A stretch of DNA of 64,000 bases from Streptomyces sp. NBC_01275 (GTDB lineage: Bacteria; Actinomycetota; Actinomycetes; Streptomycetales; Streptomycetaceae): assembly GCF_026340655.1 (NCBI RefSeq), contig NZ_JAPEOZ010000001.1, positions 6,634,001-6,698,000 on the forward strand, read 5' to 3'. Within the stretch, counting starts at the first letter, position 1; every line of letters starts with the position of its first letter. Both the position numbers and the translations under genes were made by a program. Below, piece by piece: positions 25,216 to 37,900 of this stretch. The notes under the pieces were generated by a model. That model ran no database searches and was not told where the DNA came from. It saw nothing but the letters and a program-made list of their open reading frames with translations.

Positions 25216-26587
25216 CGGGGGCGGCGAGGCGGTGGATCGCGGACAGCGGTACGGCGAGCCAGTCGGGGCGGTGACGGGCTTCGTAGACGGCTTCGTAGAC
25301 CGCCTTGTCCGTCTCGTAGGCCCGCAGGAGCACGGGATCGGTGCGCGGGTCGCGGCCGGCGACCTCGGCGTATCCGGAGCAGTAGGCCGCCCGGCAGGCG
25401 GACGCCCAGCCGGGGGCCGGCGGGTCGGACGAGTGGGCCGCGTAGTCGAAGGACCGCAGCATCCCCGCCACGTCCCGCACGGCCGGCTGCGCCATCCGCC
25501 GCTCGGCCAGCGGCCGGGCCGGCTCGCCCTCGAAGTCGATCAGCGACCACCGGCCGGTCGGCGCGCGCAGGCACTGCCCGAGGTGCAGATCGCCGTGGAC
25601 GCGCTGGGCGGTCCAGGTGCAGCCCTCGGCCGCGAGATCGGCCAGCGCCGTGAAGGCGGTGCGCAGCGCGGGCGCGTACGGGCGCAGCGCCGGCACCGCC
25701 TGGGCTGCCGCGTCCAGCCGTGCGGCCATGCCGTCCGCCAGCGGCCGTATCTGGGAGGCGCCCAGGGTCGCCGTGGGCAGCGCCCGGGCCAGCGCCCCGT
25801 GCACCTCGGCGGTGGCCCGCCCCAGCGCCCGCGCCTCCGCGCCGAAGTCCTCGCCCTTGGCCAGCTCCCGCAGCGCCAGCTCCCAGCCGTCCGAGGCCCC
25901 TTGCAGATACGGCTGGAGCACGGCCAGCACGGACGACTCCCCCGGGCCCTCCGGGTCCAGGTCCGCGTGCATCCACGCCGTGGGCGCGGGCACCCGGGGG
26001 CAGCCCTCGCGGGCCAGCGCCAGCGGCAGCTCCAGATCGGGGTTGACGCCCGGCACGACCTTGCGCAACAGCTTCAGGATGAACGTATCTCCATAGACGA
26101 CGGACGAGTTCGACTGTTCGCCGGTCATCAGGCGGGGCACCAGCCCCGGGCGGATCTCCTGGGCCGGGTCGCGGTCGCAGCGCAGGGCGCCGATCCTGGC
26201 CCGGGTGCGCAGCGCCTCCAGGAGCACCTCGGCGGGCCGGGCGTCGTACAGCGCGTCGTACACGGTCCGGCCGGTCAGCGGACCGTCCGTGACGTGTCCG
26301 ATCAGCGCGGGGGCCAGCCGGGGCGGCAGGGCCGCGCGGGCGCCGACGAGGAGCTGGTAGCAGTCGCCCGGGGTGTCCGGCTGGTGGGCGCGGACCAGCA
26401 GATGGAAGAGGCCGAGCCGGGAGGCGGCCGGCAGCAGCTCGGTGCCCGCCGCCAGCGAGAACCCGGTGACCGGACGCCCCTTGCCGGCGAACCAGCGCTG
26501 CCGTGGCAGCCACTCCCGCAGCAGGGGGTCGAGTGACGCGAGGAGGCCGGGGCTTGTCGTGCCGGAGAGTGTGACCGTGTCCGCCAT
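25205..26587 (-). CDS. mak: Maltokinase (maltose 1-phosphate forming)
   Basis: Phosphorylates maltose with ATP to alpha-maltose 1-phosphate, the donor used by GlgE. The 460-residue protein has the aminoglycoside-phosphotransferase fold. The N-terminal RQRWFAGKGR motif is characteristic of maltokinases (also called Pep2). The catalytic RVHGDLHLGQ loop and the metal-binding DFEGEPARPL follow near residue 330. ATG 26585-26587 is the start. It is separate from treS (111-base gap with a possible hairpin), unlike in species where TreS and maltokinase are fused. It belongs to the minus-strand glgE cluster. Confidence 0.95.
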   Translation of the reverse strand: MADTVTLSGTTSPGLLASLDPLLREWLPRQRWFAGKGRPVTGFSLAAGTELLPAASRLGLFHLLVRAHQPDTPGDCYQLLVGARAALPPRLAPALIGHVTDGPLTGRTVYDALYDARPAEVLLEALRTRARIGALRCDRDPAQEIRPGLVPRLMTGEQSNSSVVYGDTFILKLLRKVVPGVNPDLELPLALAREGCPRVPAPTAWMHADLDPEGPGESSVLAVLQPYLQGASDGWELALRELAKGEDFGAEARALGRATAEVHGALARALPTATLGASQIRPLADGMAARLDAAAQAVPALRPYAPALRTAFTALADLAAEGCTWTAQRVHGDLHLGQCLRAPTGRWSLIDFEGEPARPLAERRMAQPAVRDVAGMLRSFDYAAHSSDPPAPGWASACRAAYCSGYAEVAGRDPRTDPVLLRAYETDKAVYEAVYEARHRPDWLAVPLSAIHRLAAPDLP

Positions 26588-26660
26588 GGCGTCACATTCC
26601 TTTCCCCGGGGGGTCGGGGTGTTACTGATGGGTGCCCCGGGCGAGGCAGCGGAAACCGCC

Positions 26661-26684
26661 CCGCCGTCGGGTTCTCTACGGCGG
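26661..26684 (-). terminator. Possible hairpin between treS and mak
   Basis: CCGCCGT (26661-26667) pairs with ACGGCGG (26678-26684) around a 10-base loop in the treS-mak gap. It could attenuate transcription or protect the treS 3' end; there is no T run. Confidence 0.35.
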
Positions 26685-26698
26685 TTCTCCCGGTGGTT

Positions 26699-28410
<1,712 letters not shown>

Positions 28411-28414
<4 letters not shown>

Positions 28415-30513
28415 CGTGTGGGTGACCCTCCGATCTGCGGGTTGGACGGTCGCAGGACGGTGAGTACGTGCGCGGGCCGGGTGCCCGGTTCGAGGCGCAC
28501 GTAGTTGGCCCTGCCCCAGTAGTAGGTCTCGCCGGTGAGCTCGTCGCGCACCGGTGCCGACTCGTGCCATTCCAGGCCGAGTTGCGGCATGTCCAACGAG
28601 ACCGTGGCCTCCTGGGTGTGGTGGGGGTCGAGGTTGACGACCACCAGAACCGTGTTCGAACCGCTCCTCTTCGAGTAGACGATCACCGCTTCCCGGTCGG
28701 CGTGATGGAAGTGCAGATCGCGCAGCTGGTGCAGCGCCGGGTTCGCCCGTCGGATGTCGTTGAGCTGGGTGACGAGGGGGGCGAGGGTGCGGCCCTCGCG
28801 TTCGGCGGCTGCCCAGTCGCGTGGCCTGAGCTGGTATTTCTCGGAGTCGAGGTATTCCTCGCCGCCGGTTTTGAGGGGGGTGTTCTCGTAGAGTTCGTAG
28901 CCGCTGTAGAGGCCCCAGGTGGGGGAGAGGGTGGCGGCGAGGACGGCGCGGATGGCGAAGGCGGGCGGGCCGCCGTGCTGGAGGTATGCGTGGAGGATGT
29001 CGGGGGTGTTGGCGAAGAGGTTGGGCCGCATGGAGGCGGCCGACTCGCCGGAGAGCTCGGTGAAGTAGTCGGTGAGCTCCTGTTTGGTGTTGCGCCAGGT
29101 GAAGTAGGTGTAGGACTGCTGGAAGCCGATCTCGGCGAGGGTGCGCATCATGGCGGGGCGGGTGAAGGCCTCGGCGAGGAAGACGACGTCGGGGTCGGCG
29201 GCGTTGATCTCGGCGATGACGCGTTCCCAGAAGACGACGGGTTTGGTGTGGGGGTTGTCGACGCGGAAGATCCGTACCCCGTAGGACATCCAGTGGCGCA
29301 GGACGCGGAGGGTCTCGGCGACGAGGCCGTCGAGGTCGGCGTCGAAGGCGACGGGGTAGATGTCCTGGTACTTCTTGGGCGGGTTCTCGGCGTGGGCGAT
29401 GGTGCCGTCGGGGCGGTGGTGGAACCACTCGGGGTGCTTCTCCACCCAGGGGTGGTCGGGGGAGCACTGGAGGGCGAAGTCGAGGGCGATCTCGAGGCCG
29501 AGGTCCTGGGCTTGCTGTACGAACCAGGCGAAGTCGTCGAGGGTGCCGAGGTCGGGGTGGACGGCGTCGTGTCCGCCTTCGGGGGAGCCGATGGCCCAGG
29601 GGACGCCGACGTCGTCGGGGGTGGCGTCGAGGGTGTTGTTGCGGCCCTTGCGGCAGGTGGCGCCGATGGGGTGGATGGGCGGGAGGTAGACGACGTCGAA
29701 GCCCATGGCGGCGATCGCGGGGAGTCTGCGGGCGGCGGTGCGGAAGGTGCCGTGCGGGCGCTCGGGGGTGCCCTCGGAACGCGGGAAGAACTCGTACCAC
29801 GCGCCGTAGAGGGCGCGTTCGCGCTCGACGAGGAGGGGCAGCGGGTCGGAGGCGGTGACCAGCTCCCGCAGCGGGTGGCGGGCGAGGACGGCGTCCACCT
29901 CAGGCGTCGACGCCGCCGCGAGCCGGGAGACCGGCGGGCGGGCGTCGTCGCGCAGGGCGTCGACCGCGGCGAGGAGCACGGCCCGTTTCCGCTTCGCGCC
30001 GGGCTTGGACACGCCGGTGGCCGCCCGCTCGTAGAGGCGTGCGCCTTCCTCGAGGACCAACTCCGTGTCCATCCCCGCCGGGATCTTGATCCGGGCGTGG
30101 CGCCGCCAGGTGGCGACCGGATCGCTCCAGGCCTCGACCGTGTACGTCCACCGGCCCGGCGCGTCCGGCGTGACGTCCGCGCCCCACCGGTCGGTGCCGG
30201 GGGCGAGTTCACGCATCGGGGTCCAGGGACCCGGGCGGCCTTCGGGGTCGTACAGCACGGCGTTGGCGGCGACCGCGTCGTGTCCTTCGCGGAACACGGT
30301 GGCCGAGATCTCGAACGTCTCACCGGTGACCGCCTTGGCGGGCCTGCGCCCGTGCTGGACGATCGGGCGGACGTCGAGGACGGGGATGCGCCCGACGGCC
30401 GTGCCGACTGTGCCGACTGTGCCGGCTGTGCCGGCCATGTCGGCCGGGTCGGCTGTCCGGGCTGCTTCGGTGTGCTTCGTCGGGGGTGTTGACGAGTGGC
30501 GCCTGGCTGGCAT
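28411..30513 (-). CDS. glgE: Alpha-1,4-glucan:maltose-1-phosphate maltosyltransferase
   Basis: Transfers maltosyl units from maltose 1-phosphate to alpha-1,4-glucans, making glycogen-like polymer. The 700-residue GH13_3 enzyme has an N-terminal beta domain, the catalytic barrel and a C-terminal domain. The nucleophile is the Asp of [10 protein letters not shown] (about residue 419) and the acid/base is the Glu of FLAEAFTRP (about 447); this 28-29-residue spacing matches the family. ATG 30511-30513 has AGGAG 6 bases upstream, so it is preferred to ATGs 7 codons further up. Residues about 25-45 are a Gly/Thr/Val repeat from 9-base DNA repeats. It is first of the cluster with treS, mak and glgB. 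Confidence 0.97.
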
Positions 30514-30570
30514 GACCGCTCCTGTCCGCATCAACGGGGGGTGGGCGGATGGATGTGGGGAGGTGGGTCC

Positions 30571-30620
30571 TGCTGGGAAGTGCTGGGAAGTGCTGAGGAA
30601 TGCCGGGGGGTGCTGAGGGG
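30571..30620. repeat. Five tandem 10-bp repeats in the glgE leader
   Basis: Five 10-base units starting TGC (30571, 30581, 30591, 30601, 30611), two of them identical TGCTGGGAAG, lie 58 bases upstream of the glgE start, probably within the promoter or untranslated leader. The rest of the 30514-30793 gap shows only an AT-rich patch at about 30700-30720. Confidence 0.7.
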
Positions 30621-30780
30621 TGTGCCGGGGGCGTACGGGGGTCGTGTACCCCGGGCGTACCGGAGGAGCCTTCCCACCCTATTCGGGTGAGCAATCCGGC
30701 ACTTTGTTAACTACTCACGCGTATGTCCGCGCACGGGACCGGCCCCGCTCAGGAGGAATGGAGCCGGTTGCGACGTCCCG

Positions 30781-30805
30781 CCGCCGTTGCCGCCTAGAAC
30801 GGCGG
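30781..30805 (-). terminator. Hairpin at the end of the subtilase gene
   Basis: CCGCCGTT (30781-30788) pairs with AACGGCGG (30798-30805), 8 bases with a 9-base loop, spanning the subtilase stop codon. No T run follows, so confidence is limited. Confidence 0.4.
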
Positions 30806-32053
30806 CACCTGCAGGAGTTTGTTCGGCGAACCGGGGCCCCGGCCGGAGACCTTGCCGTTCGCCGCTCCCGCGACCAGCGCCCTGGCGACCTGAGCGGGGG
30901 TGGCCGTCGGGTGGTCGGCCAGATAGAGCGCGGCCGCGCCCGCCGCGTGCGGCGCCGCCGTCGACGTACCGGAGTAGGTCGCCCGGCCGGTGTCGCTCGG
31001 GTACGACGCGGAGGTGATCGACACGCCCGGGGCGAACAGGTCGAGCGCCGAGCCGTGGTTGGAGTAGCCGACCCTGGCGTCCTGGCGGTCGGTGGCTCCG
31101 ACGGTGACGGCCTCGCGTACGTCGGCGGGGGAGTACAGAGCGGCCGCCCGGCCCTCGTTGCCGGCGGCGACGGTGTAGGTGACGCCGGACCGGATGGAGG
31201 CGCGGACGGCGGCGTCCAGTTGGACGTTGTAGGAGCCGCCCAGGCTGAGGTTGGCGACGGCGGGCCGGTGCGCGTGCCGGGTGACCCAGTCGATGCCCGC
31301 GATGGCCTGCGCGGTGGTGCCCGCGCCGGTGTCGTCCAGGACCCGTACGGCGACCACCCTGGCCTTCTTGGCGACGCCGACGTGGGCGCCCGCGACGGTG
31401 CCGGCGACATGGGTGCCGTGGCCGTTGCCGTCGGCGGCGGTGCGGTCCCCGCCGACGAAGTCCCAGCCGTAGCTCGCCCGGCCGCCGAACTCCTGGTGCG
31501 TGACGCGGACGCCGGTGTCGATGACGTACACCGTCACCCCTGCCCCCGCGGACGCCGGCGAGGTGTAGCGGTCGTCGAGCGGCAGGGACGGCTGGTCGAC
31601 GCGGTCCAGCCCCCAGGACGGCGGGTTCCTCCCCACGGCCTTCCCCGCGACCTCCCTCCCCGTGCCCCCCTTCCCCACGACCCCCTTCCCTGCGGAGTCC
31701 AGGGTCACCCGGGTGTCCTGGACGACCGAGGCGACGTGCGGGTCGGCGGCGAGCCGCCGGGCCTGTCTCGCGTCGGCCGCCACGGCGAAGCCGTTGAGGA
31801 CCGTGCCGTAGGTGTGGCTGATTCTCGCTCCGTACGCCCTGACGAGGCGTCGCCCGGCCGCGGAGGACGCCTGTGTGCCCCCTTTCAGCGTCACCAGGTA
31901 GCTTCCGCCGACGGAGCCGGGCAGACCGGCGCCGACTATCTTCCCCTCCGGTGCGGCGTGCGCGGGCAGGGTGCCGGCCGACAGGACCACGGTCGTGACG
32001 ACCGCGGTCAGGCCCCCTGCCCCGCGCAGACGCCGGGTACGCGTCCGTGCCAT
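30794..32053 (-). CDS. Secreted subtilisin-like serine protease (S8)
   Basis: A 419-residue exported endopeptidase. The signal peptide (residues 1-34) ends at AHA-AP. An I9 propeptide/inhibitor domain follows (about 45-125), then the S8 catalytic domain (about 150-410). The triad is Asp in YVIDTGVRV, His in NGHGTHVAGT and Ser in GTSTAAPHAAG, with the oxyanion Asn in AAGNEG. The protein stops right after the catalytic domain, with no binding module. The ATG at 32051-32053 has GGAGGGG 10 bases upstream. It is divergent from glgP (223 bases) and lies upstream of glgE on the same strand. Probably a nutrient-scavenging or developmental protease. Confidence 0.95.
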   Translation of the reverse strand: MARTRTRRLRGAGGLTAVVTTVVLSAGTLPAHAAPEGKIVGAGLPGSVGGSYLVTLKGGTQASSAAGRRLVRAYGARISHTYGTVLNGFAVAADARQARRLAADPHVASVVQDTRVTLDSAGKGVVGKGGTGREVAGKAVGRNPPSWGLDRVDQPSLPLDDRYTSPASAGAGVTVYVIDTGVRVTHQEFGGRASYGWDFVGGDRTAADGNGHGTHVAGTVAGAHVGVAKKARVVAVRVLDDTGAGTTAQAIAGIDWVTRHAHRPAVANLSLGGSYNVQLDAAVRASIRSGVTYTVAAGNEGRAAALYSPADVREAVTVGATDRQDARVGYSNHGSALDLFAPGVSITSASYPSDTGRATYSGTSTAAPHAAGAAALYLADHPTATPAQVARALVAGAANGKVSGRGPGSPNKLLQVPPF

Positions 32054-32276
32054 GGTTCGAGTTCCCCTCCTCGACTCAAGAGGCAGCCTCTCGTGCGGGG
32101 TGAAGTGCCACAAGGTGGCCTGTGTGAGTGGAATCAGCCATATCGCTGGAATGCGTGATTCGGTCCCTTCGGGGAAAGCCTCCCCCAGGTGTCGGGGCAA
32201 CACCGGTACGGTTCTGAGTCACCGGGCGTACAGAGCCGTGCGTCCATCCAGCGAACGCGCCACGCCGAGGTGGAAT

Positions 32277-34901
32277 GTGAAGGCGATCCGTCGATTCACC
32301 GTCCGACCCCTCCTCCCCGAACCCCTCCGGCCGCTCAGCGATCTGGCCCGGAATCTGCGGTGGTCCTGGCACGCGGAAACCCGTGACCTGTTCCAGTCCG
32401 TCGATCCCGAACGCTGGGCCGCCTACGACGGCGACCCGGTGCGACTGCTCGGCGGGGTCCGCCCCGCACGGCTCGCCGAGCTCGCCCAGGACCGCCGCTT
32501 CCTGCGCCGGCTGACCGCCGCCGTCGACGACCTGCACGACTACGTGACCGGCGACCGCTGGTACCAGGCGCACGCCGGGACGGCCGAGCTTCCCGCCGCC
32601 GTCGCCTACTTCTCCCCCGAGTTCGGCGTCACGGCCGCCCTGCCCCAGTACTCCGGCGGCCTCGGCATCCTCGCCGGCGACCATCTGAAGGCGGCCAGCG
32701 ACCTGGGCGTCCCGCTGATCGGCGTCGGGCTGCTCTACCGGCACGGCTACTTCCGGCAGTCGCTGTCCCGGGACGGCTGGCAGCAGGAGCACTACCCCGT
32801 GCTGGACCCCAACGAGCTGCCGGTGACCCTGCTGAGGGAGGCCGACGGCAGCCCCGCCCGGGTCTCCCTCGCCCTCCCCGCCGGCAAGCAGCTGCACGCC
32901 CGGATCTGGCTCGCCCAGGTCGGCCGCGTGCCCCTCCTCATGCTCGACTCGGACGTCGAGGAGAACGACCTCGGCGAACGCGGGGTGACCGACCGGCTCT
33001 ACGGCGGCGGCAGCGAGCACCGGCTGCTCCAGGAGATGCTCCTGGGCATAGGAGGTGTCCGGGCCGTACGGACGTACTGCCGTCTGACCGGTCACGCGCC
33101 GCCCGAGGTCTTCCACACCAACGAGGGGCACGCCGGGTTCCTCGGTCTGGAGCGGATCGCCGAACTCGCCGACACCGGGCTGGACTTCGACTCCGCGCTG
33201 GAGGCGGTCCGGGCCGGCACCGTCTTCACCACCCACACGCCGGTCCCGGCCGGCATCGACCGCTTCGACCGCGAGCTGGTCGCCCGCCACTTCGGCCCCG
33301 ACGCCGAACTTCCGCGCATCGACGTCGACCGCGTCCTGCGGCTGGGCATGGAGACCTACCCCGGCGGCGAGCCGAACCTCTTCAACATGGCCGTGATGGG
33401 GCTGCGCCTGGCCCAGCGGGCCAACGGGGTGTCGTTGCTGCACGGCCAGGTCAGCCGCGAGATGTTCGCCGGTCTCTGGCCCGGCTTCGACCCCGAGGAG
33501 GTGCCGATCACCTCCGTCACCAACGGGGTGCACGCCCCGACCTGGGTGGCCCCGGAGGTGCTGCGCCTCGGCGCCCGCCAGATCGGCGCCGAGCGCACCG
33601 AGGACGCGCTGAGCGTCGGCGGCACGGACCGCTGGGACGCGGTCGCGGAGATCGGCGACCAGGACGTCTGGGAGCTGCGCCGGACCCTGCGCGAACAGCT
33701 GGTCGTGGAGGTGCGCGAGCGGCTGCGCGCCTCCTGGCGTCAACGAGGCGCGGGAACGGCCGAGTTGGGCTGGATCGACGGCGTGCTGGACCCCGACGTC
33801 CTCACCATCGGATTCGCCCGCCGCGTCCCGTCGTACAAGCGGCTGACGTTGATGCTGCGCGACCGCGACCGGCTGATGGAGCTGCTCCTGCATCCGGAGC
33901 ATCCGATCCAGATCGTCGTCGCGGGCAAGGCGCATCCGGCGGACGACGGCGGAAAGCGGCTGGTCCAGGAGCTGGTCCGGTTCGCCGACGACCCGCGCGT
34001 GCGCCACCGCATCGTCTTCCTCCCCGACTACGGCATGGCCATGGCGCAGAAGCTGTACCCGGGCTGCGACATCTGGCTGAACAACCCGCTCCGCCCGCTG
34101 GAGGCCTGCGGCACGTCCGGCATGAAGGCGGCGCTGAACGGCTGTCTCAACCTCTCCGTCCTGGACGGCTGGTGGGACGAGTGGTTCCAGCCCGACTTCG
34201 GCTGGGCGATCCCGACCGCCGACGGCGTCGGCACCGACCCCGACCACCGGGACGACGTCGAGGCGGCGGCGCTCTACGACCTCCTGGAGCAGCGCATCAC
34301 CCCCCGCTTCTACGAGCGCGGCCGGGCGGGTCTGCCCGACCGCTGGATCCAGATGGTCCGCCAGACCCTCACCCTGCTCGGCCCGAAGGTGCTGGCCGGC
34401 CGGATGGTCCGCGAGTACGTCGAGCGCCTCTACGCCCCCGCCGCCCACGCCCACCGGGCGCTGACCCCCGACACCGCCCGTGAACTGGCCGTCTGGAAGA
34501 CGCGGGTGCGCTCCGCCTGGCACGCGGTGACGGTCGACCACGTCGAGACGTCCATCGCCACGACCACGGCCGAACTCGGCACCACCCTCGCGCTGCGGGT
34601 CCGCGTCGGCCTCGGCGACCTGGCCCCCGACGACGTCGAGGTCCAGGCGGTCTCCGGCCGCGTCGACGAGGAGGACCGCCTCACCGACGCGACGACGGTC
34701 CCCCTGAAACCGGCGGGCGGCCCCGACCTGGAGGGCAGGTGGCTGTACGAGGGCCCGCTGTCACTGGACCGCACGGGCCCGTTCGGCTACACGGTCCGCA
34801 TCCTGCCGACGCACCGACTGCTGGCGTCGGGCGCGGAGTTGGGGCTGGTGACGGTGCCTTCGGAGGATGCGGTGGAGGGGGCGGGGGTGTTGTTGCGGTG
34901 A
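32277..34901 (+). CDS. glgP: Glycogen/maltodextrin phosphorylase
   Basis: Phosphorolyses alpha-1,4-glucans from the non-reducing end to glucose 1-phosphate. The 874-residue protein is of the actinobacterial alpha-glucan phosphorylase type, beginning with the RFTVRPLLPEPLRPLSDLA segment. Catalytic regions include YFSPEFGV, the HTNEGHAGF and FTTHTPVPAG segments, and the pyridoxal-phosphate lysine in GTSGMKAALNG. The C-terminal 150 residues form an extra beta-rich domain. GTG 32277 has GAGGTGGA just upstream; the longer open frame is not coding. It is divergent from the subtilase and next to the GlgE cluster, so synthesis and breakdown genes are adjacent but oppositely oriented. Confidence 0.96.
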   Translation: MKAIRRFTVRPLLPEPLRPLSDLARNLRWSWHAETRDLFQSVDPERWAAYDGDPVRLLGGVRPARLAELAQDRRFLRRLTAAVDDLHDYVTGDRWYQAHAGTAELPAAVAYFSPEFGVTAALPQYSGGLGILAGDHLKAASDLGVPLIGVGLLYRHGYFRQSLSRDGWQQEHYPVLDPNELPVTLLREADGSPARVSLALPAGKQLHARIWLAQVGRVPLLMLDSDVEENDLGERGVTDRLYGGGSEHRLLQEMLLGIGGVRAVRTYCRLTGHAPPEVFHTNEGHAGFLGLERIAELADTGLDFDSALEAVRAGTVFTTHTPVPAGIDRFDRELVARHFGPDAELPRIDVDRVLRLGMETYPGGEPNLFNMAVMGLRLAQRANGVSLLHGQVSREMFAGLWPGFDPEEVPITSVTNGVHAPTWVAPEVLRLGARQIGAERTEDALSVGGTDRWDAVAEIGDQDVWELRRTLREQLVVEVRERLRASWRQRGAGTAELGWIDGVLDPDVLTIGFARRVPSYKRLTLMLRDRDRLMELLLHPEHPIQIVVAGKAHPADDGGKRLVQELVRFADDPRVRHRIVFLPDYGMAMAQKLYPGCDIWLNNPLRPLEACGTSGMKAALNGCLNLSVLDGWWDEWFQPDFGWAIPTADGVGTDPDHRDDVEAAALYDLLEQRITPRFYERGRAGLPDRWIQMVRQTLTLLGPKVLAGRMVREYVERLYAPAAHAHRALTPDTARELAVWKTRVRSAWHAVTVDHVETSIATTTAELGTTLALRVRVGLGDLAPDDVEVQAVSGRVDEEDRLTDATTVPLKPAGGPDLEGRWLYEGPLSLDRTGPFGYTVRILPTHRLLASGAELGLVTVPSEDAVEGAGVLLR

Positions 34902-34925
34902 GCCCACCGCAGCGGTGAGCCCTCC

Positions 34926-34979
34926 CGAGTGGTGAACCCCCGAGTGGTGAACCCCCGAGTGGTGAACCCCCGAGTGGTG
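34926..34979. repeat. 15-bp tandem repeats between convergent glgP and the STAND gene
   Basis: CGAGTGGTGAACCCC is repeated perfectly three times (34926, 34941, 34956) with a partial fourth (34971-34979) ending at the stop codon of the STAND gene. It fills most of the gap after glgP. No hairpin terminator is seen here. Confidence 0.9.
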
Positions 34980-37900
34980 TCAGGCCGGCCAGGTGAAGGG
35001 CGTGCTGTCCTGCGCCGGTTGGGCGTCTCCTTCGTATGCCAGCGGCTGCAGCGGTTCCAGCAGCCGCTCCAGCTCGGGGTTGAGCTCCAGCGCCCAGGCG
35101 AGACCGGGGGGCGCCGGGGCCGGGGGCTCGTCCGGATCGGCGCCGGGAGGCGGCCTGAGCACGTCCCCGACGGTGAGGAGTTCCTGGAACGCCTGCTGAT
35201 CGCGGGCCTGTTCGTCCACGGTCGGGATCTGGCGGACCCCCGGGACCGTCAGATCCAGCCGGAAGCGGGGCACCTTCGGGGCCGGCAGCGCGTTCGGCCG
35301 GACCTTGCGGGCCACCCGCAGCCGGATCCCCGTCACCTGGCGCAGCCTCGCCAGCAGACGGGGCCAACGGGTCTCCCGCAACCGCTCCAGCCGGACGCGC
35401 CTGCGGCGCCGGGCGGCGAGGTCGTTCGCCTCCCGGAGCAGCTCCCTCCACCGGAGGGCTCCGGAGTAGCTGTCCCAGGTCTCGAACGCGTCCCAGGCCA
35501 CCCACGCGGCCTGCCGCAGCGTCGCCTCGACGGTCTCGTCGAACTCGGCGGGCCGTTCCCGCGCCAGCTCGCGATAGAGCAACAGCGACCGGAAGACCGT
35601 CCGGGTCGCCTCGATGCCCCCGCCGGACTTGTTCAGCACCCCGGCCCGGATCCGCAGCACCCGGGCGACCATCGGGCGGTAGATGACCGGCTGGTCCTGC
35701 ACGAGCTGCAAGGTCACCCGCAGGCATTCGTCGACCACCTTCCCGGCCGCCGAGTACCGGCCCAGCGCCGCCAGCTCCAGCGCCTGGTTGTGCAACGACT
35801 CCATCAGGCCGGGCAGATACATGTCCGGATGGACCTGGGCGAGTCTGCGCCGGATCAGCACGGCGTGCGTGACCGTCTCCAGTGCGCTCTGGCCGGGGGA
35901 TCGGCGGTTGGCGAGGTTGTGCAGCGCCCCCGCGAGCAGCGCCAGATGCCGGCGGGTGGGGCGTTCCTTGACCAGCTGCTCCAGGATCTCCACGGCCTCC
36001 TCTCCGGCGGTGAGCGCCTCGCGCCGCATGTCCCGCGCGGCCAGCACCACCGACAGGTGGTTCAGCGCCTGGGCGAGCCGGGCCCGGTGCGGCATCAGCT
36101 CGGCCCGGGAGTGCGCACCCGACTCGCCCGCCACGAGACGCCGGTTGACGCGCACCGCCTCCGCGCAGTCCGCGAGCGCCTCCTGGTACTGCCCGAGCTC
36201 GGACAGCGCGGCCCAGCGCACCCCCAGGGACTCGGCGAGCAGCGGCAGGTATTCGTCGGGGCGGGCGCGGGCCAGCCCCCGGTAGAGCTGCACCGCCCGT
36301 CCGCTCGACTCCATGGCATCCGCCCAACGCCGTACGGAGCTGAACCGGACCGCCAGATTGTGCTCGGCGCGCGCCAGCTCGGCCCGTGCCTGCGCCGGGG
36401 CGAGCGCGCCGCCCGAGAGGCGGGCCCGGCGACGGCGTACGCGGGCGAGCCGCTCGGCGATGTCCAGCGCCTGCTCGCCCAGCAGCCGACTGCGCTCGGG
36501 CACCGCCGTGTGCAGGTGCTCCAGCAGTTCCAGCGGCAGGTCGGGGCGCTCGGCCAGGCGGCGCAGCGCGTCCAGCAGGAAGCCGGGGTTCTCCGAGCGC
36601 CCCGCGACCACGACCGCGGGGACGGCGAGCACACCGGGATGGCCGACGATCAGCTCCGCCACCTGAGCGGCCAGGTCCGGGTGCGGGCAGGTGGGCTGGG
36701 CCGCCGCTCGGGCCAGCACGGTCAGCGCCCGTTCGGCCTCCCGGCCCTGCAGTCGCGGCAGCACCCGGGCGAGGAGCTCCTGGCTGTCGCGGGCGCGCAG
36801 CGCCACGTGGTATTCGCCGAGCAGATCCGGTTCCAGGGCGCCCCAGTGCGAGCCCTCGACCGGCGGGTACAGCAGACGCAGCCAGTCCGCCGCCGCGGCG
36901 CTCCGGCCGTCCCCGGCCAGGTCCGGCAGCAGCGTCAGCAGTTCGGCGGCGCGGCCCGGATCCGCGGCGCGGGTCAGCGTCGCCACCGCCACCGCGTCGG
37001 CCAGGGCGTCGTGACCGAGCCCGTCCAGCTCGGACCAGGAGCCGGCGGTGCGCTTCCAGTACCGCCGCTCATGGGCGAGGAGCTCCGCCTGGACGTCCGG
37101 CTCCCGGCGGCGGGCGGCGGGCTGCTCCTCGGAGACTTCCTCACGATGTCCGTGACGGGCTTCGTGACGGGTTTCGCGAGGGGGTTCGGGAGTGGTTTCG
37201 TGACGGGTTTCGCGAGGGGCGTCCCCGCGGCTCGCTCCGGCCTGTCCGGCCTGTCCGGCCTGTTTGACCTGTCTGCCGTGCCCGGTGTGCCGATCGGCCG
37301 CCGTCAGCAGGTCCAGCAGCGCCCGCATGTGCAGATGCAGCGCCGAGCCGTGGCCGTAGTCCCGGTACGGCTTCGCCAGCACCGACCGGGTGACCGAGGC
37401 CCAGTCGATCCGGGTGTACTCCGGCAGCTCCCGCAGCGCGGGCAGCCGCCGGGACAGGGCCTCCACCGCCGTCCGGTACATGCCTTCCCGCTCCGCCGAC
37501 GTCGAGGCGATCTCGCGCAGTTCGACCGTGCGGGCCCCGCTGAGCACCCCGGCGCTGCGCGGTGTGGCCCCGGGCAACTGCTCCCACCACTCGCCCGCGC
37601 TCCGGGCGATGAGCACCATGCGCACCGGATGGTGGCCGCCGCGTGCCTCCAGCGTCTCCAGCACGCTGCCCACCAGCTCGGGGCTGGTCTCGGCGTAGTC
37701 CATGACCAGCAGCATCCGGTGGTCGACCGCGGTCAGCGCCTCCAACGACCGGACCAGCTCGGCCCGTTCCGCGTCCGACTCGCGCAGTTGGGCCGTCACC
37801 CACCCCTGGGTCGCCAGGGTCACCGACAGCTCCCGCGCGAACCGCGACTTGCCCTGCCCGCCGGGTCCCGTGATCAGCCGGGTGGCGAGACCGCCGCCGT

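Noticed and set aside
34681..36327. 548-codon frame on the minus strand overlapping the STAND gene and glgP end
   Set aside because: It is a Gly/Arg/Ala/Pro shadow in the wrong frame of the STAND gene and crosses the glgP stop region; no motifs.
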